This document shows, one piece after another, positions 9,375 to 19,300 of a stretch of 64,000 nucleotides of DNA. The notes under the pieces are model-generated. The model searched no databases. It had not been told where the DNA came from and was given only the letters and a program-made list of their open reading frames with translations. Positions within the stretch are counted from its first letter, which is position 1. Each line of letters starts with the position of its first letter. Source of the stretch: Auanema rhodensis (taxonomy: Eukaryota; Nematoda; Chromadorea; Rhabditida; Rhabditidae); assembly GCA_964057225.1 (NCBI GenBank), contig OZ059897.1, forward strand, positions 10,292,001 to 10,356,000, written 5' to 3'. The position numbers and the translations under genes were made by a program.

Positions 9375-9446
9375 GCCCAAGTAGTATAGTGGTTAGTACT
9401 CCACGTTGTGGCCGTGGCGACACAGGTTCGATTCCTGTCTTGGGCA
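9375..9446 (+). tRNA. tRNA-His (GUG), copy 1
   Basis: 72 nt with a full cloverleaf: acceptor 1-7 with 65-71 all paired, D stem 10-13/22-25, anticodon stem 27-31/39-43, anticodon GTG at 34-36, T stem 48-52/60-64, A as base 72. A and B box promoters lie inside the gene. A T6 tract follows directly, a standard Pol III terminator. The base before the gene is G in every copy, matching the extra G-1 of tRNA-His, though in eukaryotes G-1 is normally added after transcription. This copy is the array consensus. Confidence 0.97.
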
Positions 9447-9706
9447 TTTTTTGTTTTGAAATTAAAATGCTATAAAATTATTGCTTGCTTGTCATGTTAG
9501 ATTTGTTTAATTCAAATACTTATTTAAGTTCTAACAATTTTTGATTAAATCACGTTCATTAAACTGTATTGTTTTCAAAAATAAAGACATCTTTCAATTT
9601 CTGGTCATTGAATTAGAATTTTCATGTTGTCACACAGAAATTGAAGAATCTTAGTTCATTTCAGTAACAATGAACACACTAACTTTGTTAAGTTGTTGTA
9701 ATATCG

Positions 9707-9778
9707 GCCCAAGTAGTATAGTGGTTAGTACTCCACGTTGTGGCCGTGGCGACACAGGTTCGATTCTTGTCTTGGGCA
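9707..9778 (+). tRNA. tRNA-His (GUG), copy 2
   Basis: Base 61 is T rather than C, giving a G-U pair in the T stem (call this the U61 type). 332 bp after copy 1. Confidence 0.97.
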
Positions 9779-10038
9779 TTTTTTGTTTTGAAATTAAAAT
9801 GCTATAAACATATTGCTTGCTTGTCATGTTAGATTTGTTTAATTTAAATACTTATTTAAGTTCTAACAATTTTTGATTTAATCACGTTCAATTAACTGTA
9901 TTGTTTTCAAAAATAAAGACATCTTTCAATTTCTGGTCATTGAATTAGAATTTTCATGTTGTCACACAGGAAATGAAGAATCTTAGTTCATTTCAGTAAC
10001 AATGAACACACTAACTTTGTTAAGTTGTTGTAATATCG

Positions 10039-10110
10039 GCCCAAGTAGTATAGTGGTTAGTACTCCACGTTGTGGCCGTGGCGACACAGGTTCGATTCTT
10101 GTCTTGGGCA
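10039..10110 (+). tRNA. tRNA-His (GUG), copy 3
   Basis: U61 type; 332-bp spacing; T6 terminator. Confidence 0.97.
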
Positions 10111-10368
10111 TTTTTTGTTTTGAAATTTAAATGCTATAAAATTATTGCTTGCTTGTCATGTTAGATTTGTTTAATTTAAATACTTATTTAAGTTCCAACA
10201 ATTTTCGATTAAATCACATTCAATTAACTGTATTGTTTTCAAAAATAAAGACATCTTTCAATTTCTGGTCATTGAATTAGAATTTTCATGTTGTCACACA
10301 GGAAATGAAGAATCTTAGTTCATTTCAGTAACAATGAACACAATAATTTGGTTTAGTTTGTAATACCG

Positions 10369-10440
10369 GCCCAAGTAGTATAGTGGTTAGTACTCCACGT
10401 TGTGGCCGTGGCGACACAGGTTCGATTCCTGTCTTGGGCA
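10369..10440 (+). tRNA. tRNA-His (GUG), copy 4
   Basis: Consensus gene; ACCGG-type upstream spacer, 330-bp spacing. Confidence 0.97.
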
Positions 10441-10700
10441 TTTTTTGTTTTGAAATTAAAATGCTATAAAATTATTGCTTGCTTGTCATGTTAGATTTGT
10501 TTAATTCAAATACTTATTTAAGTTCTAACAATTTTTGATTAAATCACGTTCATTAAACTGTATTGTTTTCAAAAATAAAGACATCTTTCAATTTCTGGTC
10601 ATTGAATTAGAATTTTCATGTTGTCACACAGAAATTGAAGAATCTTAGTTCATTTCAGTAACAATGAACACACTAACTTTGTTAAGTTGTTGTAATATCG

Positions 10701-10772
10701 GCCCAAGTAGTATAGTGGTTAGTACTCCACGTTGTGGCCGTGGCGACACAGGTTCGATTCTTGTCTTGGGCA
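10701..10772 (+). tRNA. tRNA-His (GUG), copy 5
   Basis: U61 type; ATCGG-type upstream spacer. Confidence 0.97.
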
Positions 10773-11032
10773 TTTTTTGTTTTGAAATTAAAATGCTATA
10801 AACATATTGCTTGCTTGTCATGTTAGATTTGTTTAATTTAAATACTTATTTAAGTTCTAACAATTTTTGATTTAATCACGTTCAATTAACTGTATTGTTT
10901 TCAAAAATAAAGACATCTTTCAATTTCTGGTCATTGAATTAGAATTTTCATGTTGTCACACAGGAAATGAAGAATCTTAGTTCATTTCAGTAACAATGAA
11001 CACACTAACTTTGTTAAGTTGTTGTAATATCG

Positions 11033-11104
11033 GCCCAAGTAGTATAGTGGTTAGTACTCCACGTTGTGGCCGTGGCGACACAGGTTCGATTCTTGTCTTG
11101 GGCA
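11033..11104 (+). tRNA. tRNA-His (GUG), copy 6
   Basis: U61 type; 332-bp spacing. Confidence 0.97.
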
Positions 11105-11364
11105 TTTTTTGTTTTGAAATTAGAATGCTATAAACATATTGCTTGCTTGTCATGTAAGATTTGTTTAATTTAAATACTTATTTAAGTTCTAACAATTTTT
11201 GATTTAATCACGTTCAATTAACTGTATTGTTTTCAAAAATAAAGACATCTTTCAATTTCTGGTCATTGAATTAGAATTTTCATGTTGTCACACAGGAAAT
11301 GAAGAATCTTAGTTCATTTCAGTAACAATGAACACACTAACTTTGTTAAGTTGTTGTAATATCG

Positions 11365-11436
11365 GCCCAAGTAGTATAGTGGTTAGTACTCCACGTTGTG
11401 GCCGTGGCGACACAGGTTCGATTCCTGTCTTGGGCA
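11365..11436 (+). tRNA. tRNA-His (GUG), copy 7
   Basis: Consensus gene; downstream spacer is the TTTAAATGC variety. Confidence 0.97.
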
Positions 11437-11696
11437 TTTTTTGTTTTGAAATTTAAATGCTATAAAATTTTTGCTTGCTTGTCATGTTAGATTTGTTTAA
11501 TTTAAATACTTATTTAAGTTCCAACAATTTTCGATTAAATCACATTCAATTAACTGTATTGTTTTCAAAAATAAAGACATCTTTCAATTTCTGGTCATTG
11601 AATTAGAATTTTCATGTTGTCACACAGGAAATGAAGAATCTTAGTTCATTTCAGTAACAATGAACACACTAACTTTGTTAAGTTGTTGTAATATCG

Positions 11697-11768
11697 GCCC
11701 AAGTAGTATAGTGGTTAGTACTCCACGTTGTGGCCGTGGCGACATAGGTTCGATTCCTGTCTTGGGCA
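11697..11768 (+). tRNA. tRNA-His (GUG), copy 8
   Basis: Base 49 is T (T49-G63 wobble pair). The trailer is ATC then T4, a shorter terminator. Same variant pair in copies 17, 20 and 24. Confidence 0.96.
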
Positions 11769-12028
11769 TCTTTTGTTTTGAAATTAAAATGCTATAAAAT
11801 TATTGCTTGCTTGTCATGTTAGATTTGTTTAATTCAAATACTTATTTAAGTTCTAACAATTTTTGATTAAATCACGTTCATTAAACTGTATTGTTTTCAA
11901 AAATAAAGACATCTTTCAATTTCTGGTCATTGAATTAGAATTTTCATGTTGTCACACAGAAATTGAAGAATCTTAGTTCATTTCAGTAACAATGAACACA
12001 CTAACTTTGTTAAGTTGTTGTAATATCG

Positions 12029-12100
12029 GCCCAAGTAGTATAGTGGTTAGTACTCCACGTTGTGGCCGTGGCGACACAGGTTCGATTCCTGTCTTGGGCA
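12029..12100 (+). tRNA. tRNA-His (GUG), copy 9
   Basis: Consensus gene, T6 terminator. Confidence 0.97.
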
Positions 12101-12360
12101 TTTTTTGTTTTGAAATTTAAATGCTATAAAATTTTTGCTTGCTTGTCATGTTAGATTTGTTTAATTTAAATACTTATTTAAGTTCCAACAATTTTCGATT
12201 AAATCACATTCAATTAACTGTATTGTTTTCAAAAATAAAGACATCTTTCAATTTCTGGTCATTGAATTAGAATTTTCATGTTGTCACACAGGAAATGAAG
12301 AATCTTAGTTCATTTCAGTAACAATGAACACACTAACTTTGTTAAGTTGTTGTAATATCG

Positions 12361-12432
12361 GCCCAAGTAGTATAGTGGTTAGTACTCCACGTTGTGGCCG
12401 TGGCGACACAGGTTCGATTCTTGTCTTGGGCA
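12361..12432 (+). tRNA. tRNA-His (GUG), copy 10
   Basis: U61 type. The trailer reads ATATTCTG before the first T4, so the usual T6 stop is lost and termination would fall about 8 nt later. Confidence 0.96.
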
Positions 12433-12690
12433 TATTCTGTTTTGAAATTAAAATGCTATAAACATATTGCTTGCTTGTCATGTTAGATTTGTTTAATTTA
12501 AATACTTATTTAAGTTCTAACAATTTTTGATTTAATCACGTTCAATTAACTGTATTGTTTTCAAAAATAAAGACATCTTTCAATTTCTGGTCATTGAATT
12601 AGAATTTTCATGTTGTCACACAGGAAATGAAGAATCTTAGTTCATTTCAGTAACAATGAACACAATAATTTTGTTTAGTTTGTAATACCG

Positions 12691-12762
12691 GCCCAAGTAG
12701 TATAGTGGTTAGTACTCCACGTTGTGGCCGTGGCGACACAGGTTCGATTCCTGTCTTGGGCA
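12691..12762 (+). tRNA. tRNA-His (GUG), copy 11
   Basis: Consensus gene; 330-bp spacing. Confidence 0.97.
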
Positions 12763-13022
12763 TTTTTTGTTTTGAAATTAAAATGCTATAAAATTATTGC
12801 TTGCTTGTCATGTTAGATTTGTTTAATTCAAATACTTATTTAAGTTCTAACAATTTTTGATTAAATCACGTTCATTAAACTGTATTGTTTTCAAAAATAA
12901 AGACATCTTTCAATTTCTGGTCATTGAATTAGAATTTTCATGTTGTCACACAGAAATTGAAGAATCTTAGTTCATTTCAGTAACAATGAACACACTAACT
13001 TTGTTAAGTTGTTGTAATATCG

Positions 13023-13094
13023 GCCCAAGTAGTATAGTGGTTAGTACTCCACGTTGTGGCCGTGGCGACACAGGTTCGATTCTTGTCTTGGGCA
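13023..13094 (+). tRNA. tRNA-His (GUG), copy 12
   Basis: U61 type; 332-bp spacing. Confidence 0.97.
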
Positions 13095-13352
13095 TTTTTT
13101 GTTTTGAAATTAAAATGCTATAAACATATTGCTTGCTTGTCATGTTAGATTTGTTTAATTCAAATACTTATTTAAGTTCTAACAATTTTTGATTTAATCA
13201 CGTTCAATTAACTGTATTGTTTTCAAAAATAAAGACATCTTTCAATTTCTGGTCATTGAATTAGAATTTTCATGTTGTCACACAGGAAATGAAGAATCTT
13301 AGTTCATTTCAGTAACAATGAACACAATAATTTTGTTTAGTTTGTAATACCG

Positions 13353-13424
13353 GCCCAAGTAGTATAGTGGTTAGTACTCCACGTTGTGGCCGTGGCGACA
13401 CAGGTTCGATTCCTGTCTTGGGCA
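13353..13424 (+). tRNA. tRNA-His (GUG), copy 13
   Basis: Consensus gene; its downstream spacer is the diverged ACAAAATTC variety. Confidence 0.97.
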
Positions 13425-13684
13425 TTTTTTGTTTTGAAATTTAAATGCTATAAAATTTTTGCTTGCTTGTCATGTTAGATTTGTTTAATTTAAATACTTA
13501 TTTAAGTTCCAACAATTTTCGATTAAATCACATCTAATTAACTGTATTGTTTTCAAAAATAAAGACAAAATTCAACTTCTGTTCATTGAATTAGTATTTT
13601 CATGTTGTCACACAGAAATTGAAGAATCTTAGTTCATTTCAGTAACAATGAACACACTAACTTTGTTAAGTTGTTGTAATATCG

Positions 13685-13756
13685 GCCCAAGTAGTATAGT
13701 GGTTAGTACTCCACGTTGTGGCCGTGGCGACACAGGTTCGATTCCTGTCTTGGGCA
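13685..13756 (+). tRNA. tRNA-His (GUG), copy 14
   Basis: Consensus gene. Confidence 0.97.
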
Positions 13757-14016
13757 TTTTTTGTTTTGAAATTAAAATGCTATAAAATTATTGCTTGCTT
13801 GTCATGTTAGATTTGTTTAATTCAAATACTTATTTAAGTTCTAACAATTTTTGATTAAATCACGTTCATTAAACTGTATTGTTTTCAAAAATAAAGACAT
13901 CTTTCAATTTCTGGTCATTGAATTAGAATTTTCATGTTGTCACACAGAAATTGAAGAATCTTAGTTCATTTCAGTAACAATGAACACACTAACTTTGTTA
14001 AGTTGTTGTAATATCG

Positions 14017-14088
14017 GCCCAAGTAGTATAGTGGTTAGTACTCCACGTTGTGGCCGTGGCGACACAGGTTCGATTCTTGTCTTGGGCA
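14017..14088 (+). tRNA. tRNA-His (GUG), copy 15
   Basis: U61 type; downstream spacer has the TTCTGTTCATT variant. Confidence 0.97.
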
Positions 14089-14348
14089 TTTTTTGTTTTG
14101 AAATTAAAATGCTATAAACATATTGCTTGCTTGTCATGTTAGATTTGTTTAATTTAAATACTTATTTAAGTTCTAACAATTTTTGATTTAATCACGTTCA
14201 ATTAACTGTATTGTTTTCAAAAATAAAGACATCTTTCAATTTCTGTTCATTGAATTAGTATTTTCATGTTGTCACACAGAAATTGAAGAATCTTAGTTCA
14301 TTTCAGTAACAATGAACACACTAACTTTGTTAAGTTGTTGTAATATCG

Positions 14349-14420
14349 GCCCAAGTAGTATAGTGGTTAGTACTCCACGTTGTGGCCGTGGCGACACAGG
14401 TTCGATTCCTGTCTTGGGCA
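14349..14420 (+). tRNA. tRNA-His (GUG), copy 16
   Basis: Consensus gene. Confidence 0.97.
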
Positions 14421-14680
14421 TTTTTTGTTTTGAAATTTAAATGCTATAAAATTTTTGCTTGCTTGTCATGTTAGATTTGTTTAATTTAAATACTTATTTA
14501 AGTTCCAACAATTTTCGATTAAATCACATTCAATTAACTGTATTGTTTTCAAAAATAAAGACATCTTTCAATTTCTGGTCATTGAATTAGAATTTTCATG
14601 TTGTCACACAGGAAATGAAGAATCTTAGTTCATTTCAGTAACAATGAACACACTAACTTTGTTAAGTTGTTGTAATATCG

Positions 14681-14752
14681 GCCCAAGTAGTATAGTGGTT
14701 AGTACTCCACGTTGTGGCCGTGGCGACATAGGTTCGATTCCTGTCTTGGGCA
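14681..14752 (+). tRNA. tRNA-His (GUG), copy 17
   Basis: T49 variant with the ATC-T4 trailer, as copy 8. Confidence 0.96.
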
Positions 14753-15012
14753 TCTTTTGTTTTGAAATTAAAATGCTATAAAATTATTGCTTGCTTGTCA
14801 TGTTAGATTTGTTTAATTCAAATACTTATTTAAGTTCTAACAATTTTTGATTAAATCACGTTCATTAAACTGTATTGTTTTCAAAAATAAAGACATCTTT
14901 CAATTTCTGGTCATTGAATTAGAATTTTCATGTTGTCACACAGAAATTGAAGAATCTTAGTTCATTTCAGTAACAATGAACACACTAACTTTGTTAAGTT
15001 GTTGTAATATCG

Positions 15013-15084
15013 GCCCAAGTAGTATAGTGGTTAGTACTCCACGTTGTGGCCGTGGCGACACAGGTTCGATTCTTGTCTTGGGCA
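15013..15084 (+). tRNA. tRNA-His (GUG), copy 18
   Basis: U61 type. Confidence 0.97.
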
Positions 15085-15344
15085 TTTTTTGTTTTGAAAT
15101 TAAAATGCTATAAACATATTGCTTGCTTGTCATGTTAGATTTGTTTAATTTAAATACTTATTTAAGTTCTAACAATTTTTGATTTAATCACGTTCAATTA
15201 ACTGTATTGTTTTCAAAAATAAAGACATCTTTCAATTTCTGTTCATTGAATTAGTATTTTCATGTTGTCACACAGAAATTGAAGAATCTTAGTTCATTTC
15301 AGTAACAATGAACACACTAACTTTGTTAAGTTGTTGTAATATCG

Positions 15345-15416
15345 GCCCAAGTAGTATAGTGGTTAGTACTCCACGTTGTGGCCGTGGCGACACAGGTTCG
15401 ATTCCTGTCTTGGGCA
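15345..15416 (+). tRNA. tRNA-His (GUG), copy 19
   Basis: Consensus gene; last copy before the E3 insertion. Confidence 0.97.
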
Positions 15417-15674
15417 TTTTTTGTTTTGAAATTTAAATGCTATAAAATTTTTGCTTGCTTGTCATGTTAGATTTGTTTAATTTAAATACTTATTTAAGTT
15501 CCAACAATTTTCGATTAAATCACATTCAATTAACTGTATTGTTTTCAAAAATAAAGACATCTTTCAATTTCTGGTCATTGAATTAGAATTTTCATGTTGT
15601 CACACAGGAAATGAAGAATCTTAGTTCATTTCAGTAACAATGAACACACTAACTTTGTTAAGTTGTTGTAATAT

Positions 15675-15679
15675 CGGCC
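15675..15679 (+). repeat. E3 target site duplication, left
   Basis: CGGCC, repeated at 24028-24032. It covers the two bases before and the first three bases of a tRNA-His gene. Confidence 0.9.
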
Positions 15680-16121
15680 TGTCGGCAAATGCCTGACTAT
15701 TAACAAAATATAATGATTTACAATATAAACATAACTCTTCTGAAATACTAAACCATTATCTATTAACCGAATAATTGTATCATTAACCTATTGCGCAACA
15801 TTCTCAAAGGATGTTGAACTTTTATCACCTCTATAGTTTACATTAACGTGACCTTTCTATTCAAATATCAAATATCACCCTTAAGCTAAATCATATATAA
15901 ACCCAAGAAAACCTTCACTTTCGAATCTAACTTTTCTACCACTGTACCATCTTTATTTAATAAACCTTTTAAACCCAAATCTGCGAAGTTCAACCCTGAT
16001 AATATTCTCTTCGAGTATCAGCCTTCGTTAATACTCCTAAACGGTATTAACTCCTGTATCACGTCGAACGAGTAATACTACAGCTATTCCCCTGGAATAA
16101 CTCTTGGATACATAGTCCAAA
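15680..16121 (+). repeat. E3 5' LTR
   Basis: 442 bp, from TGTCGG to TCCAAA. A TATA box lies at 15893-15901 (ATATATAAA) and an AATAAA signal at 15959-15964. The boundary follows from the 5-bp duplication and the copy at 23586-24027. The 3' end AAA is not the common CA. Confidence 0.93.
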
Positions 16122-16122
16122 T

Positions 16123-16140
16123 TGGTGCATCGTCCAAATC
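16123..16140 (+). promoter_or_regulatory. E3 primer-binding site
   Basis: TGGTGCATCG and following bases start one nucleotide after the LTR, the expected place. The complement ends CGATGCA-CCA, which would fit a tRNA whose acceptor begins GCATCG, as tRNA-Gly does in several animals. The match beyond the first 10-11 bases is uncertain. Confidence 0.6.
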
Positions 16141-16384
16141 AGGTATCAATTGTTAGAAACCTTTTTGTATTATTTTCTATTCTCACTTTTTATTTCTCAG
16201 TTCCTTTGTTTACTTTTCTTCATCATCACATTCTTTAAACTTCTTTGCTTCATCTCATCTCATCTGAATCTTTATCTCTATCTCAATCTCAAAATCAAAA
16301 AAGTTACCAACACATTTTGCAACAATTCAACTAAGAAATTCAAAAGTCATACATTTTGCATCAAAAAATCAAAAAACGGTAGCA
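16141..16384 (+). other. E3 short leader
   Basis: About 240 bases, T- and C-rich then A-rich, without a convincing gene. ATG 16385 (context AGCAATGG) opens the long ORF. Confidence 0.6.
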
Positions 16385-19300
16385 ATGGACCGTACTGAAG
16401 AAGTTTTCAATGAAAAACTCCACAATTTCGCAGACAAATTTGAGCAACTAGCCAAACTACTCATAAAAACTAAAACCGAGAACCAAGAAAACATTTCGCT
16501 TCTACGCCTACACACATCTCTCACACAACTTAGGTCTGAAGAATCATCTCTCGCTACTCTTGCTTCTCTTCTCCCCGAACCTACGTTTTCTGAATTGAAC
16601 AGAAGAATAAACGAGGTAACCACGCTTCATGCTGACACAGTAACAAGAGCGAACATCCTGATTTTGGAACTAGAAACCAAAACAGCTAAAAAACAACCCC
16701 TCCCCGATTCCGAAGACGACCAAGAGTCGGATCGGAATAAAAGACCAACGCGAACTAGCTTTGGTCTCTCCGTTAAAACACCTCAACTTTCGATTCCCAC
16801 ATTTAACGGAGACTCCTTAACATTTCCACTCTTTTGGAACCAATTCAAAACCCTCATTCACAATGAACCTAGCCTAAATATACAACAGAAAAACATTTTT
16901 TTGGCAGAAGCCCTACAAGGACCTGCCAGGGTTCATCTCGAGAATAAGCCTTTAAACGGCGAATTTTATCACCAAATAATCGAAACCTTACAAAACACAT
17001 ATCAACCGATATTAGCGGTTGACTTTCGCATATACCGTAATATCAGGAGATTACCTGTCGCAAAATCCGACCCCACCTCTTTGAGATCCCGAGTTAATGA
17101 GATTCGAGCTTTGCTCGACCAACTCGACAGAGCAAGATCTCAATATATATACAATACTGAAGACCCAGCTTGGGTCACAGAGATATCTGAGAAATTTCCT
17201 GAAGAAATTATAGATATGCGCTGTTGGCGATCGCCCGGCGAAAATACTATAAGTCAAATTCTGAAGGACATAGAGGGTATAGCATACTCAAAGGAAACCT
17301 CGGCTTATTTAAGACGAGAACGATCCGAACCTCAGTATCGAGACCAAACTCAGCCTTTTTTCTCAAAACCCATCAAATCCTCAGAAAAATCAGAACGACC
17401 CTGCGTTTTTTGCGATAAGCAGGGTCATCGCCCTACAAAATGCCCCACGATAACCACCCCCCAAGAACGAAGAGAGATTATAAAGAGAAAAAATAGGTGT
17501 TGGATTTGCTTTAGTCCAACACACTCAAGCAGTAAGTGCAAATTCGAAAGTTGCCGAAACTGCAAAAAAGAGCATAATTATACTTTATGCCTACCTAAGC
17601 CAACCATCAAAATTACTAAACCGTCCATGAATTGCACCACTATATCTAAATCTTTCCATCCTTCTCCCGCTTACCTCATGACTTCTCAAATCTCTCTCTT
17701 AAATCCTTTAACAAACACTTATCATACTAAAACCATATTTCTTGACCCCGGAGCAACTCAAAGCTTCATCCATCAAAAGACAGCTGAGACATGCAACTTG
17801 AATACCTTAGCAACACAAAACATTACAGCAACCGGATTTTCGGGCAATAAAGAAACTTTTGAAACAAAAACAGTCGAAGCTATTTTGCAAACCCCATATG
17901 GAAAAATAATTAAACTAATTTTGCTAACATCCCCAAAACCACTCACCGGAAATCTAAAATGCTGTTCTCTACAAGTCCGGGATAGAGAATTTCTTGAAAA
18001 AACCAAAATTTCCGTCACCAATCAATTCATTAATGGGGAAACATTCTCACCCGACATTTTGTTAGGTATGGATTGGTATGATTCAGTAATAACTGAAGAG
18101 CCATCCATTTCATTACCATCGGGTCTAAAAATTAAACACACCCACTTTGGTCCCTGTATTTATGGAAAAACAAATAATACCCATGAATCCATAGCCGTCC
18201 ATTCCTTAATCATAAACCCTCAAATACCGGAGGAAGTTATGATTAAACAATTATTCGAAATAGATAGTTTGGGCATTGCTCCACATGAAGGAGCTTTGAA
18301 CAAATCAGAACTATTCTATAACGAATATTCTACCTTACTTACGTTTGATAACGGCTACATAACCGCCCCTCTCCCACTAAAGAAAAACGCCATAAATATT
18401 CAATCTAACCGTAATCTTGCTTTGGCAACACTTAATCGTCTTCAAATATCCTTACAAAAAGACCCCAATCAACAAAAATACTATCAAGAAACGTTCTCAC
18501 AATATTTAAAAGAAAACGTAATAGAGTTAGTCCCGGCAGATGTTGAGGCGACCAGAACTTATTATATGCCACATCGCGGTGTGTGGAAACCCCAAAAAAC
18601 CAAGCCTCTTCGCATAGTCTTTAACGCATCTGCTAAACAAAAAGGACAACTCTCTTTAAATGACATCACCTCAACAGGTGAGAGCTTCACCAACAAAATT
18701 CTCGATATCTTGATAGGTATTCGTACCAAATCGTATTTTCTGATGTGTGATATTGAAGGTGCTTTCACACAAATACGCATAGCTAATGATTGTAAAGATC
18801 TCTGTCGCTTTCTTTGGTTGAAAGATGTCAATAAGCCGCCTACACCAAACAATATAATAGAATTTCGATTTAATAGGTTAGCTTTTGGCATTACGGCAAG
18901 CCCCGCTGTATTAAACATGTCGTTACACGCGTATTTGAATAGCCACACCTCACCATTTGTAGAAAAAACCCTAAGATATCTTTATGTAGATAATATTTTT
19001 TATACAACCAATGATCAAAAAGAACTAACCGATTTATATAAAGATTCAAAGAAAATATTCTCTCAAATTTCGATGAATGTTAGAGAATACTTTAGTAACT
19101 CATCCCATTTTAACAACGAAATTCCGGCGATAGATCACCACCCAGATAAAAATCCCAAAATACTAGGTGTACTATATAACGCCAGTAAAGATTCGTTTGT
19201 ATTAACAGGACAAATGCGTATGCAACAGTCTTTTACTAAACGAGATATGCTGAGTAGTTTACACAGCATATATGACCCCATAGGACTAGCGGCACCGCTC

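Larger units (their letters stand above)
9305..15679 (+). repeat. tRNA-His tandem array, left block (19 genes)
   Basis: Tandem units of 330 or 332 bp, each with one tRNA-His gene and about 260 bp of AT-rich spacer. Each spacer carries a conserved inverted repeat (GTTCATT, 8-nt loop, AATGAAC) ending about 30 nt before the tRNA (9324-9345 in the first unit). Two upstream versions occur: ACCGG-ended (330 bp) and ATCGG-ended (332 bp). The block starts mid-unit at the E2 LTR and stops after base 3 of the next tRNA, where E3 is inserted. Confidence 0.97.

Noticed and set aside
15660..15679. A truncated tRNA gene left of E3
   Set aside because: Only three tRNA bases remain there as part of the target duplication; the gene is complete on the right side of E3.
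16150..16398. 82-codon ORF in the E3 leader
   Set aside because: Composition follows the T/C-rich leader and it overlaps the real start at 16385.
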